Shown: in pieces, positions 42,099-51,140 of the stretch
Position numbering within the stretch: position 1 is the stretch's first letter
Layout: every line of letters starts with the position of its first letter
NCBI GenBank assembly: GCA_023229385.1
Contig: JALNZI010000004.1
Span: forward strand, 1 to 64,000
Direction of reading: 5' to 3'
DNA length: 64,000 nucleotides
From: Candidatus Omnitrophota bacterium
GTDB lineage: Bacteria; Omnitrophota; Gorgyraeia; Gygaellales; Profunditerraquicolaceae
The notes under the pieces: model-generated
Seen by the model: the letters and a program-made list of their open reading frames with translations, nothing else
Told to the model about the DNA's origin: nothing
Databases searched by the model: none
Program-made: the position numbers and the translations under genes

Positions 42099-44201
42099 TT
42101 ACTCGCTCTTGACCAAGACTAAGGGATATTTAATTTTAGTTTTTAATTTATTACTAACTACTGATTTTGCATATAAGCGAGAATGTTCTAAAGTAATTTG
42201 ACTTAAAGAATACTCATTAAAAGTAGATTTAAGCAAAGGATATATCTCTTTAATTTTAGGCACTAATTCATCAAATTTTAATTCTTCACAATATAATTCG
42301 CTGTCCATTGATCTACCAAACATTGTAATAAATTTGCTATATTCTGCAAATACCGTTTCATTCACTCTACGCTTTGAATATTCTTTACAAGCATCATATC
42401 GTCTAAAATATTCAAATAATTCATAATCATCTCTTAATTCTGGAATTTTAACGATTGTATCAACTTCACATTGATAGTTCATGTTCCGTAAATAAGATTT
42501 GCAAAATATTGGGCGTTTATTTTCTTTAATAAAATCTTCAAAAAAGCTTTTTTTATCTTCTACAAATTCACTCAATAATGTCATATTATCATTATTAAGC
42601 ATCCTCTTCATATATCGAGTAGGAACTCCATATATTTTTAGTCCATATTTAGATTTCAATTGATCTAATGTTTTTAAAGTAAATCCTTTAGCCATTCCTC
42701 GCTCAAATTCTACATAATACCCTTCTACATCATCATATTCTACATCTTCCATTTCCCAAGCATATCTGGGAGTGTGATTATTGCGTAAAAATTTATAAAT
42801 ATTCCCCTTAATTTTCATCCTTTTGGGTGAAACCCATTTATCAAATGAAGTCAATAAAGTAAAAGGTAAAGTATTTAAATAACTTGTTTTAAAATATTCT
42901 TCTTGATCTTTCTTAAATTCTTCTTCAGTTACATTATAATCTTCAGAATATTTAGAAGGAGTTATAAATACAAATCTACCTAATGAAGCAGTAATATTTA
43001 TACTCTTAACCCTACTTAATATTGAATCTTCATCATTAATTAAAACATATGTTATATAATTTTGAATATCTAATTTATATTCTGGACGGCTTGATATTTT
43101 AGATCTATATGTATAATAGCTAGAAATTGTATAATATTTTGCATCTATGCGATAATCATCTAAATTTAAATTATTCCAATTTAATTTACCTGTAATCTTT
43201 TCTAAATAAGAATATTTCTTTAAAGCATCTTTTGCTTCAATTAAAGTAGAAACAGTATTAATATATTTTTCAATATTATTCTTAACCCCAATTATTGCAG
43301 CATCTACTGTTTCTCTAATTTTAACTATAGTAGGATTATCATAAAATAGCCCTTCTCTATTTGGAGAAATAGATACTTCTCCCGTTTTAAAGAAAAAGCA
43401 CAATGAGCCTTCAGTTAGAATATTTTTATATTTTTCATCATCATTTGAACCAGCATAACAAGCGTTATAGTCAAATCTATACGAAATCCCATCTACTGCT
43501 ACAAAACAGCCATTTTTATTATTTGAATAATAGGCCCAATTATCTCCCCGGTCAATTACTTCATAATCAAAATATTTTTCACCATCATATACTTCATCAT
43601 TTATTATATTAGGTCTTACTTCCCAAAATTGAGTAATCTTATAAACATTTCGCTGTACAGCTTCAATATCTCTACTGAAAATGTTTATAGTGATTAATGT
43701 ACCATTTGGTTCAATGGTATCTTCTTCTGAGATTTCCTTCATTTGAGGAATACCTCGTTCTCCTGCTTTTAAAAATACATATGAACGATGAATTCCATCT
43801 ATAAATGTATCAACTGAAAAAGAATCTTGATAGCAAAAAGCGCATTTGGCCCCAATACCAAATCCACCTGTTTGCATATTGTCATGCCTCTTAGTAGAAG
43901 CGCCAATATTTACAAAAACATTAGACATTCTATCTGGGCTAATGCCAGGCCCATAATCTCTAATAGCTAATTCATTAGAGAGCTTAGTGGGAAGTGTGAT
44001 ATCAATAGGTACATCATCCTTATGTATCTCCCTATGCGCATCTCTAGCATTTGCGGCATACTCTTGTACAATAATCCTGGTCAAATCATTATACAATTGA
44101 GTAAGCAAGGTAATCATGATGTTTATATCTTGAATGCCTGTTTCATATGTCTTAAAATCGTCGCTAGTCTCAAGGACTGATTCGGTGCTACCAAATTCCA
44201 T
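42099..44201 (-). CDS. rIIA: RIIA-like GHKL ATPase
   Basis: The first 180 residues hold a GHKL ATP-binding site: VQEYAANARDAHRE (motif N), IRDYGPGIS (motif G1) and GGFGIGAKCAF (motif G2). The 700-residue length and position next to rIIB identify T4 rIIA-type protein, thought to act with rIIB at the membrane against host exclusion. TATTAT lies six bases before the ATG and no Shine-Dalgarno is present. Confidence 0.85.
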   Translation of the reverse strand: MEFGSTESVLETSDDFKTYETGIQDINIMITLLTQLYNDLTRIIVQEYAANARDAHREIHKDDVPIDITLPTKLSNELAIRDYGPGISPDRMSNVFVNIGASTKRHDNMQTGGFGIGAKCAFCYQDSFSVDTFIDGIHRSYVFLKAGERGIPQMKEISEEDTIEPNGTLITINIFSRDIEAVQRNVYKITQFWEVRPNIINDEVYDGEKYFDYEVIDRGDNWAYYSNNKNGCFVAVDGISYRFDYNACYAGSNDDEKYKNILTEGSLCFFFKTGEVSISPNREGLFYDNPTIVKIRETVDAAIIGVKNNIEKYINTVSTLIEAKDALKKYSYLEKITGKLNWNNLNLDDYRIDAKYYTISSYYTYRSKISSRPEYKLDIQNYITYVLINDEDSILSRVKSINITASLGRFVFITPSKYSEDYNVTEEEFKKDQEEYFKTSYLNTLPFTLLTSFDKWVSPKRMKIKGNIYKFLRNNHTPRYAWEMEDVEYDDVEGYYVEFERGMAKGFTLKTLDQLKSKYGLKIYGVPTRYMKRMLNNDNMTLLSEFVEDKKSFFEDFIKENKRPIFCKSYLRNMNYQCEVDTIVKIPELRDDYELFEYFRRYDACKEYSKRRVNETVFAEYSKFITMFGRSMDSELYCEELKFDELVPKIKEIYPLLKSTFNEYSLSQITLEHSRLYAKSVVSNKLKTKIKYPLVLVKSE

Positions 44202-44207
44202 TACCTA

Positions 44208-44213
44208 ATAATA
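44208..44213 (-). promoter_or_regulatory. -10 box six bases before rIIA ATG (TATTAT)
   Basis: TTTTGTTATTAT, six bases, ATG at 44201 on the minus strand. Confidence 0.5.
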
Positions 44214-44261
44214 ACAAAATAAAAAGCGGGAGTAAACTATGTCAATAGCCTTACGTATAAT

Positions 44262-44753
44262 TTAAGAAAGTATAATTTTATCATTATTTGGATTATAGGT
44301 TGGGCGATAATTCAATATAATTTTTTTAATATTAGTAATACTTTGTAATTCATTTTTACTAATTTCTGATACATCTAATGTTCTAATGGTTTTTTCTGCT
44401 GATTTTTCTCTATTTCTAGCTAAATCATTAGAAATACTTAATTCAATGTCTGGCTTAAAATAATATAAAGTTAATGCATCAATAGTAATTAACTTTGATA
44501 TTGTTCTTAAAAAGTCAATTATTTCAGTATGTGACCAAACATAATCTAATATAACTATGCCATAATCATTAAATGAATCAATAACTTCATTCATCATTAT
44601 TTTAAACAATTTTTCATATCTAGGCTCATCATGATCAATTAATAATGTTTTAGTATTTGTATGCTGCAAAGTACTATTTAATATATGTAATGTAGTTGAT
44701 TTACCACTTCCAGGTAAACCATATGCTAATATTAATTTATTCCACTTATGCAT
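44262..44753 (-). CDS. P-loop kinase (polynucleotide-kinase-like), 163 aa
   Basis: AYGLPGSGKSTTLH at ~11-24 is a Walker A of the kinase type, IVILDYVW is Walker B-like, and a C-terminal LARNREKSAEKTIR segment could be the arginine-rich lid. This resembles the 5'-kinase half of T4 Pnkp. The HAD phosphatase at 48104-48523 could be the matching 3'-phosphatase. Coupled to the BCS1-like gene (TAATG). Confidence 0.65.
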   Translation of the reverse strand: MHKWNKLILAYGLPGSGKSTTLHILNSTLQHTNTKTLLIDHDEPRYEKLFKIMMNEVIDSFNDYGIVILDYVWSHTEIIDFLRTISKLITIDALTLYYFKPDIELSISNDLARNREKSAEKTIRTLDVSEISKNELQSITNIKKIILNYRPTYNPNNDKIILS

Positions 44754-45985
44754 TATTGATCTTCTTTAATTATTAGTTTGCAATAGGTATTGATAAAATA
44801 ATTAAAATCTTTTTTTAGCAACAATTTATTTTGTAATTCAGCCATTGTTAATTCAGATGCACAATATTTTAAATTATTTGGAATCTTATTAGTTGGGAAA
44901 AATCTATGAATAAATTCAATAAACATTTCACTAGTGGCATAACCTAATTCAACTTTTAAATCAATACGTCCTGGTCTAATTAATGCTGCATCAATTTTTT
45001 CAATATGATTAGTGGTCATTATTAATATTCTGCCATGCTTACTTAAAAAGCCATCTATTGAATTCAATACGTCAGATAATCCACTCTTAGCTATCTCTTC
45101 ATATGCAGCTTTCGTTGTGTTAGATTTATCTTTTTCATCATTTGATCTACTATGCACAGTATAACTACTATCAATATCTTCAATAACTAAAAAACTATTT
45201 TTATGTAATGAACCTAGCGCATCTCCGATTTTCTCCAAGCTACTTACAGGTAATGTACTAATTGAATAATTAAAATATCCTGCAATAGCTCTAATTAATG
45301 AAGTTTTTCCTGTTCCAGGCGGACCATATAATAAAATTCCTAATTGATATGGAATTCCATTATTAATATACCATTGTTCAGATTCAATAAAATGGTTAAT
45401 GGTGTTTAATAAAAGATTTTTATTATAATTATCAATTAATACAGTATTTAATTGTCTAATTGGAGATTGTAATGCACTGCCCCAATTACACTCTTTCCAT
45501 TTAAATATATTAGTATGCTCATTATCTAAATGATTAATTTTATTACTTAATTCAATTAATAATTGATCAAATAATTTATGACTTCTGCCTAATTTTGTCA
45601 ATGAAATAGTTAATTTTTCATTACAATCAGTTGAAGGTTGTATTGAAATATTTATAAATAGTGGGACACCCTTGTATATGAACCAATGACCGCCAACGCC
45701 TAATCCTTTAGTTACTGATTCATCATATCCCCATCTACCATTAAATACTTTAATTAATCTAGTTTTATTAACTAATCCATCAGATTCAAATAATTCCATT
45801 AAATTATAAAATGAAATATTAGCATTACCAATACTAAACGTAGTTGTTATATGTTTTTTAATAAATTTAAATATTGCAATTGGAACTCCTTTAAAAATAA
45901 AAGTAAGTAATCCAGTAAAATAAACTCCAACAAATCCAGCTAATGTTGGATTACTCATGGCAAATGTTTTAATTTCAGCTAACAT
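44753..45985 (-). CDS. BCS1-like AAA+ ATPase, 410 aa
   Basis: A membrane helix near the N-terminus (AGFVGVYFTGLLTFIFKG), a BCS1-N-like middle domain and a AAA+ module: YGPPGTGKTSLIR (~225), FLVIEDID (~272) and TTNHIEKIDAALIRPGRID (~320). This order is diagnostic of BCS1-type ATPases, which in mitochondria move a folded Fe-S protein across membranes and in bacteria and phages act in unknown ways. Sits between a kinase gene and the split RNA ligase. Confidence 0.85.
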   Translation of the reverse strand: MLAEIKTFAMSNPTLAGFVGVYFTGLLTFIFKGVPIAIFKFIKKHITTTFSIGNANISFYNLMELFESDGLVNKTRLIKVFNGRWGYDESVTKGLGVGGHWFIYKGVPLFINISIQPSTDCNEKLTISLTKLGRSHKLFDQLLIELSNKINHLDNEHTNIFKWKECNWGSALQSPIRQLNTVLIDNYNKNLLLNTINHFIESEQWYINNGIPYQLGILLYGPPGTGKTSLIRAIAGYFNYSISTLPVSSLEKIGDALGSLHKNSFLVIEDIDSSYTVHSRSNDEKDKSNTTKAAYEEIAKSGLSDVLNSIDGFLSKHGRILIMTTNHIEKIDAALIRPGRIDLKVELGYATSEMFIEFIHRFFPTNKIPNNLKYCASELTMAELQNKLLLKKDFNYFINTYCKLIIKEDQ

Positions 45986-45988
45986 TCA

Positions 45989-46630
45989 TTACTCCATATT
46001 AATCGTAGCTAATTCATTAGGGATAATCTTTTCAAATGCCCAATGATTAGAGCATGTAACATGATTTTTACGAACCCACTTGCAGTAATGTTTAGCCGCA
46101 TCTAATGAACATTGTGTAAAATTATCAGGATCAGTGTATGTAAATTTTTCAGGTTTTCTAATAACAACGCCTTCCCGAATTCCTCCAAATATTTCTTCAC
46201 TTGTTGCTAAATCTAATACAATTTTAGGATCGTATAATCCCCTGTATAAAAATGGGACCATTTGTAAATTCAATAATTGGCTCCATTCAACAGTTTCATC
46301 CCAAGATAAGCAAGTTGCTTCATCCCATATTGAAAAAACTAAAAAATATGTTGGCAAATTTTTATAATGAATAGAATGGGTTGCATATAGGTATTCTCCG
46401 CATACACGCATTCCATCTGGAATATCATTTTTCACAATATCCCAAAAATTATTTCTCCATATACGACTAGGATGGTAATTAGAATCAGGTGATCTAGCCC
46501 AAACTTTTTTATTAGTCATCGAACAATTATGTACTAATATTCCATTCGCGAAAAAATTATGATTATCTAATATTTCGATATCATATTTTTTACTAGAATT
46601 TGCTATTTTCTTAATTGATTTTATTTTCAT
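45989..46630 (-). CDS. Split intein C-part joined to C-terminal RNA ligase extein, 213 aa
   Basis: Residues 1-35 end NFFANGILVHN, the classic C-terminal intein block, followed by Cys+1. From residue 36 on the sequence is the C-terminal part of a phage RNA ligase: WARSPDSNYHPSR, RVCGEYLYATHSI, FSIWDEATCLSWDE, VPFLYRG and EGVVIRKPE (motif IV). The missing N-terminal part with the active-site Lys is at 47655-48101. Protein trans-splicing should join the two and leave MDGEN next to CSMTN. The ATG lies inside the end of the endonuclease gene. Confidence 0.9.
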   Translation of the reverse strand: MKIKSIKKIANSSKKYDIEILDNHNFFANGILVHNCSMTNKKVWARSPDSNYHPSRIWRNNFWDIVKNDIPDGMRVCGEYLYATHSIHYKNLPTYFLVFSIWDEATCLSWDETVEWSQLLNLQMVPFLYRGLYDPKIVLDLATSEEIFGGIREGVVIRKPEKFTYTDPDNFTQCSLDAAKHYCKWVRKNHVTCSNHWAFEKIIPNELATINME

Positions 46631-47654
46631 TTATATCTCTTATCTTTTTAAGTATTTCGTCATCATCCATATTATTCATATCAAACTCCCATATATAACT
46701 AATATCATATCCCTTTTCCTCAACTATTTTTTTCTTAAGTAAATCTTTATTCCAAATTTCTTGTACTAATACTAATTTATTATTTCTTTTAATAAGATCA
46801 GTTGCTTTATATATTCTAGGATCACAATGCCAATAAGTTCCTTGCACTTCTATTACATGATTTCCAATTACAAAATCAAAAGGATATTTACTTATAAAAA
46901 ATTGCGCTCTATACAATATATTATTTAATGTTAATATTTGGCTAATTCTTTTTTCTAATGAAGATACGTAATAATTTCCTCTATTAACATATTTCTTCTT
47001 ATTATAATTTGCTCGATCTTCTTCACTTAAATTATAATACCAAATGTGAGCTTTTTTGACTAAATTGTCGATTCTGGCATTTTTATCATCTTCTGAGATG
47101 GTTTTCCACCCAAAGCTATTTTGATTACCATGCAAATTACTTAAACAAACTGAATCATATTTTTTAATCATTTTAGCTTCCCATTCTTTTCTATAAGCAG
47201 GAAGCTTCCTTATATTATCTACTCCATAATTTTTAATAAAAGTACTTTTTTTCTTATTTTTAATAACTTCAGCTTTTGATGGATTAATTACTCCATATTT
47301 TTTTAAACAAGTATTTTCTCTATTTTTAATACAATTTTCTGTAGAAGTAGCTTCGGCTATTGTTTTATGCTTTAATCCTAAATCATTCAAATATCTACGA
47401 AAATCAAAATTATATTTTTTATTTATAAATAATACTGAATTATTTTCATATTCGGAAATAATATTATTTAATTCTATTTCTGAATATCCGTAAACTTTTT
47501 CTATAACATAATATGCTAATTTCTTAGTATTTGCAAAACTAGATGAATGTTTTTTATTAACATGCGATCTAAACTTATCAATACAAAATTCCTTATTACA
47601 TATATCACATTTTATTTTGGTCATCCTATTATTTAGTAATAAAATGGATGCCAT
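46611..47654 (-). CDS. Vsr-like (EDxHD-type) homing endonuclease inside the split ligase, 347 aa
   Basis: N-terminal zinc finger (CDICNKEFC, then HVNKKH), a central region with repeated KxxxxxKYGV motifs typical of these proteins, and a C-terminal nuclease domain with PFDFVIGNHVIEVQGTYWHCDPR (~255-277) like the very-short-patch-repair fold. Members of this family are known to sit between split intein halves of phage genes. The first ATG directly follows the intein-N stop (TAGATG); the ATG ten codons on (MTKIKCD) is an alternative. Confidence 0.8.
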   Translation of the reverse strand: MASILLLNNRMTKIKCDICNKEFCIDKFRSHVNKKHSSSFANTKKLAYYVIEKVYGYSEIELNNIISEYENNSVLFINKKYNFDFRRYLNDLGLKHKTIAEATSTENCIKNRENTCLKKYGVINPSKAEVIKNKKKSTFIKNYGVDNIRKLPAYRKEWEAKMIKKYDSVCLSNLHGNQNSFGWKTISEDDKNARIDNLVKKAHIWYYNLSEEDRANYNKKKYVNRGNYYVSSLEKRISQILTLNNILYRAQFFISKYPFDFVIGNHVIEVQGTYWHCDPRIYKATDLIKRNNKLVLVQEIWNKDLLKKKIVEEKGYDISYIWEFDMNNMDDDEILKKIRDINENKIN

Positions 47655-48101
47655 CTAATTTGATGGTAAATATAATAATTCATCTCCAATAATTAATTCA
47701 TCTACACGTCTATATATATGTAACTCAGGGAGATATATATAATGATTTCCTGTCAATTTAAGTATGCTTCCATTTTCTAATTCAATTTCATACCAATCAT
47801 CTCCACTACTCATCACTTGATAATCCATTATTTTTTTATTCTCTAATTTATCTAAATCTATATTATATGACAAAACTTCAACTGTCATTTTTTTATTACA
47901 TATTTCTTTAATTGAAATATCTCCAATATTTGTAGATATTATAGTATTTTCATCTAGACAATTTTCACCATCCATTTTAGCTGTTATAACAACTTCTTTA
48001 CCTACAAAATCAGAATCATCTACTAATTTTTTATCATCATTAGTAGTTCCAGGTGAATATGGTAAATGATACGTTCTAAAATATTTCAATACGTCATTCA
48101 T
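47655..48101 (-). CDS. N-terminal RNA ligase extein joined to split intein N-part, 148 aa
   Basis: ATG at 48101 (MNDVLKYFRT). Residues 1-47 are a ligase start (HLPYSPGTTNDDK, then VVITAKMDGEN with the nucleophilic Lys42). Residue 48 is Cys1 of the intein; 48-148 (101 residues) carries block A (CLDENTIISTNIGDISI) and block B (LTGNHYIYLPE with the Asn/His pair), then stops. This is the usual size of a naturally split intein N-part. The C-part is on 45989-46630. The insertion lies right in the ligase active-site motif. Confidence 0.9.
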   Translation of the reverse strand: MNDVLKYFRTYHLPYSPGTTNDDKKLVDDSDFVGKEVVITAKMDGENCLDENTIISTNIGDISIKEICNKKMTVEVLSYNIDLDKLENKKIMDYQVMSSGDDWYEIELENGSILKLTGNHYIYLPELHIYRRVDELIIGDELLYLPSN

Positions 48102-48103
48102 GA

Positions 48104-48523
48104 TTAATCCCAATCAAAAGTATCTGGATGGATTGCAGGTACTCCATGTTTATTAAATTCATGGAGTACTTCTAAATTATCATCTATTAGCAAAGCATTT
48201 CCATATTTTCCTACAAAACTTTGAAATTTACTATCTATAAACATATCCCATTTAGCTTCTCTACTAATATTTGTTAATATGTAAGAAGGTTTGCAATATA
48301 ATATTCCAAATTCAGGTCTAAATAATTTATCTAATAATTCTCTAGTTATTTTATAATGAATGATATTTCTTTTAGTAAAAAATACAATTTGATGTCCTTC
48401 TTGATAAAAATATTCAATTGCATTAATTGTACACTGAATGGGAATAGCTGTTTCGACACCGTAATTGATTCCACCTTTTTCAGATTTTTCAATTAATGTT
48501 CCATCAATATCGCAAAGAATCAT
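48104..48523 (-). CDS. HAD phosphatase (Pnkp 3'-phosphatase-like), 139 aa
   Basis: MILCDIDGTLIE gives HAD motif I (DxDGT), VFFTKRN motif II and ALLIDDNLE motif IV; the small size and cap-less layout match the phosphatase domain of T4 polynucleotide kinase. It would remove 3'-phosphates or 2',3'-cyclic phosphates before ligation. Two bases separate it from the ligase N-part gene. Confidence 0.75.
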   Translation of the reverse strand: MILCDIDGTLIEKSEKGGINYGVETAIPIQCTINAIEYFYQEGHQIVFFTKRNIIHYKITRELLDKLFRPEFGILYCKPSYILTNISREAKWDMFIDSKFQSFVGKYGNALLIDDNLEVLHEFNKHGVPAIHPDTFDWD

Positions 48524-48525
48524 TG

Positions 48526-49485
48526 TTATTCCTTTTTCTCATTATATTGTTTTAAAATTAGTTTAGCTTTATATGTCACTACCCCAAGTGGAAATGGAAA
48601 ACCAATTGCACAGTTACTAACAGTATTGCTAATAAATCTATTTTTGGTTATACATATTGGTGAAGTTGAAGGGAATATTGTTGATATTGTTTGATAATTG
48701 TCAATATTATAATTTATATATGATGAATTAAGATTGCCCACTACATCTAAATCCATTTTCATATTTTCATATAGCCAAGGTTGTTTAACAGTATTAATCT
48801 TAATCATAAAATTTTCTAATATTGTATCTAATCTGTTAATATCAAATGATTTCCTATATAATAATTCAGTTAGTTCTGGATATTTATTAGCAATATCTAT
48901 CTTAGTATATAATTCAACGTAATCTATTAATCCATATACTTGCCCAATTTGAAATCCTAAAAATTTATAAAAATTAACTAAATTACTATTATTCTTTTTT
49001 AAATCTATTATTTTTGATAGCTTTATTTTAGATAATACTTCGGATACTAATTTTATATTATCAATATTTCGTAGTGCTTTTTTAATTTCAGGTCTAAATT
49101 CGGTTCTAGATAAATGAGATAATATACCTCTAAATACTCTATGAATTTTTATATTAATATTTCTAGGCATAAATTCATATATTGGGCATGGATGCGCTTG
49201 TTTATGTAGCTTATAAGTAGCAGCTATCATATTATTCACTTCATCAATAGTCCCTTTATAGCACCAATTCACGTATCCGCATTTAACACTACATAAATTA
49301 ACATCTGAATATTTTAATCCTAATGCAAATTTCAATTCTTTAGCTAATACTCGGCACTCTTCAATTTTTAAAGGTTTATCTATAAAAAACATAATATCTA
49401 TATCAGTTGAATCCTCGGATCCAAAAAATACAAATTCATATTGAGTTTTATTAATTAACTCATCTATTGTGCCTTTATCTAGCAT
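48526..49485 (-). CDS. Nucleotidyltransferase-like protein, 319 aa
   Basis: FVFFGSEDSTDIDIMFFID (residues ~16-34) is a GS...DxD metal-binding motif of the Pol beta nucleotidyltransferase superfamily. About 280 further residues contain a Cys/His-containing stretch and a helical domain. Substrate unknown. It lies in the RNA repair block and its ATG overlaps the stop of the gene upstream (TAATG). Confidence 0.7.
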   Translation of the reverse strand: MLDKGTIDELINKTQYEFVFFGSEDSTDIDIMFFIDKPLKIEECRVLAKELKFALGLKYSDVNLCSVKCGYVNWCYKGTIDEVNNMIAATYKLHKQAHPCPIYEFMPRNINIKIHRVFRGILSHLSRTEFRPEIKKALRNIDNIKLVSEVLSKIKLSKIIDLKKNNSNLVNFYKFLGFQIGQVYGLIDYVELYTKIDIANKYPELTELLYRKSFDINRLDTILENFMIKINTVKQPWLYENMKMDLDVVGNLNSSYINYNIDNYQTISTIFPSTSPICITKNRFISNTVSNCAIGFPFPLGVVTYKAKLILKQYNEKKE

Positions 49486-49631
49486 TAATTTACCAAAAGT
49501 TCTCGGTCAGTTTCTTTAGCTAGTAATTTACTCATTTCATCCATAATATTATAGTCATTTATTACACTTAATCCTGGTATAATATAATTATTGACATCAT
49601 AATTAGTATTATAAAACATTGAAGTGCTCAT
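49485..49631 (-). CDS. Small unknown protein, 48 aa
   Basis: I start it at ATG 49631 (MSTSMFYN), six bases after TATATT; the frame upstream has no better site. Tyr/Asn-rich start and a charged helical end. Co-transcribed with the nucleotidyltransferase. Confidence 0.5.
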   Translation of the reverse strand: MSTSMFYNTNYDVNNYIIPGLSVINDYNIMDEMSKLLAKETDRELLVN

Positions 49632-49637
49632 AGCGTA

Positions 49638-49643
49638 AATATA
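49638..49643 (-). promoter_or_regulatory. -10 box six bases before ATG (TATATT)
   Basis: TTTTTGTTATATT, six bases, ATG at 49631 on the minus strand; it would drive the whole leftward RNA-repair group. Confidence 0.6.
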
Positions 49644-49701
49644 ACAAAAAGGAACCTTTGTTAAAGTGTCGCTCACCAATCAATAATTTTAATCAAACAT
49701 A

Positions 49702-49950
49702 TCAATCTTCTCCAATATATTCTTCATACATATCATTAAGTAAATTATCACTTAATTTTACATCAAAATCTGGCAAAACTGTATCATGCCCACATAAGGG
49801 GCAAATTGCAGAATGCTCTTCATCTGAAGTAAATTTAGTAACTTTACTTGAATCAAATGTCTGACAACAATTGAAACATCCACATTTCTTGCTATTTTTT
49901 ACAGAATCTTTATTCTTGTAAGAATGCAGATGTACTTCTTCTAGATGCAC
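49702..49950 (-). CDS. Small Cys-rich 'CGCFxC' protein, 82 aa
   Basis: GTG start six bases after AAGG. KCGCFNCCQTF and AICPLCGHDTVLPD match a widespread small bacterial protein family with a four-Cys zinc site followed by an ID/HDTV segment. Function unknown. Confidence 0.65.
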   Translation of the reverse strand: MHLEEVHLHSYKNKDSVKNSKKCGCFNCCQTFDSSKVTKFTSDEEHSAICPLCGHDTVLPDFDVKLSDNLLNDMYEEYIGED

Positions 49951-50026
49951 AATCAACCTTTCATGCTAATTAAGAAATTCAACTTTTTTTCAAATATGTG
50001 AGCACTTAAACGATATACAACTACTA

Positions 50027-50047
50027 ATGCGGCTGAAATAGCCGCAT
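50027..50047. terminator. Stem-loop after DUF7666 copy 3
   Basis: ATGCGGCT and AGCCGCAT around a five-base loop, 40 bases past the stop at 50088. No long T-run follows, so termination is uncertain. Confidence 0.5.
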
Positions 50048-50087
50048 AAATTATTTCAATAGTGACCTTCTATTATACCGTTCTAAT

Positions 50088-51038
50088 TTATTCAGTCTCA
50101 ACAAATTTGCCATTAATCATTTCATAAAAGGTATTGGCTTTAATATGCTTTCCATCAATTTTACGGGTTCTATAATTTATGATTTTATTATCTGCCCATT
50201 CTACTAGCGTTAATAAATCACCTAAAGCTCCTTTGGCTTTACTATTAGGACCAAATGCAACTGCTAATGATTGTTCTCCACTAACAATTGCTTGACTACT
50301 ATCACCTACGGTGGACGCTAATGAACGATGCCCACTATTGCTGGATAATGAACGATTTCCACTATTGCTGGATACTGACCAATTTCCGCTATTGCTGGAT
50401 ACTGAACGATTTCCACTATTGCTGGCTACTGAACGATTTCCACTATTGCTGGCTACTGAATAATGTCCGCTATTGCTAGCTACTGACCAATCTCCACTAT
50501 TTGAGGCTACTGAACGATCTCCACTATTTCTGGCTACTGAACAATATCCGCTATTGCTGGCTAATGAACAATCTCCACTATTGCTGGCTACTGAACGATC
50601 TCCACTATTTCTGGCTACTGAACAATATCCGCTATTGCTGGATACTGACCCATATCCACTATTTGAGGCTACTGAATAATGCCCACTATTGCTGGCTAAT
50701 GAACGATCCTTAGTTTGATGCTCTTTAGACTTACTATGAGCTTTCATATATTCAGCACATAATTGGGTATATTCAATAATATCAATTTCTCTAATAATAG
50801 TTATTTTTGTACCGGCCTGTTTAGAGTCCTCAGAGCCACCATTAACAATTCCATCAAGTTCGACTTCACAAAATCTAGATTCTGCTGGATTATAGTAAGT
50901 AAAAACATCTAGTGGGTTTGTGCAAGCATGAAAGCCCTCTTGACATAGCTCTGCATGATCTGTTACATAGGTCTTACCTATCTCGTATTGAAAATCTCTG
51001 CACTGCAAATTCTTATCAAACCCCTTAAAACATTTCAT
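50088..51038 (-). CDS. DUF7666 protein with octapeptide repeats, copy 3, 316 aa
   Basis: DUF7666 domain at 1-118, then about 15 tandem eight-residue repeats (ASNSG core, then D/N/H/Y and Y/C/R/W/G), then the Hep_Hag-like segment and the conserved end RTRKIDGKHIKANTFYEM. Bases 50221-50347 equal bases 1-127, so copies 1 and 3 share very recent sequence. The second variable residue is nearly always Arg, Trp, Tyr or Cys, a pattern suggesting a varied binding face. Confidence 0.8.
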   Translation of the reverse strand: MKCFKGFDKNLQCRDFQYEIGKTYVTDHAELCQEGFHACTNPLDVFTYYNPAESRFCEVELDGIVNGGSEDSKQAGTKITIIREIDIIEYTQLCAEYMKAHSKSKEHQTKDRSLASNSGHYSVASNSGYGSVSSNSGYCSVARNSGDRSVASNSGDCSLASNSGYCSVARNSGDRSVASNSGDWSVASNSGHYSVASNSGNRSVASNSGNRSVSSNSGNWSVSSNSGNRSLSSNSGHRSLASTVGDSSQAIVSGEQSLAVAFGPNSKAKGALGDLLTLVEWADNKIINYRTRKIDGKHIKANTFYEMINGKFVETE

Positions 51039-51140
51039 TTTCTAGCACTCTCTTTCCATTTTATGGGTGTGATTATTCAGATCTAACCAGTGCCCTATTA
51101 AAAGTTATTTTAAAATAGCTCCCCGCTCAAATCAATATAA

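Noticed and set aside
50288..50713. Three overlapping plus-strand frames with repeat proteins
   Set aside because: Same reason: antisense shadows of DUF7666 copy 3 repeats.
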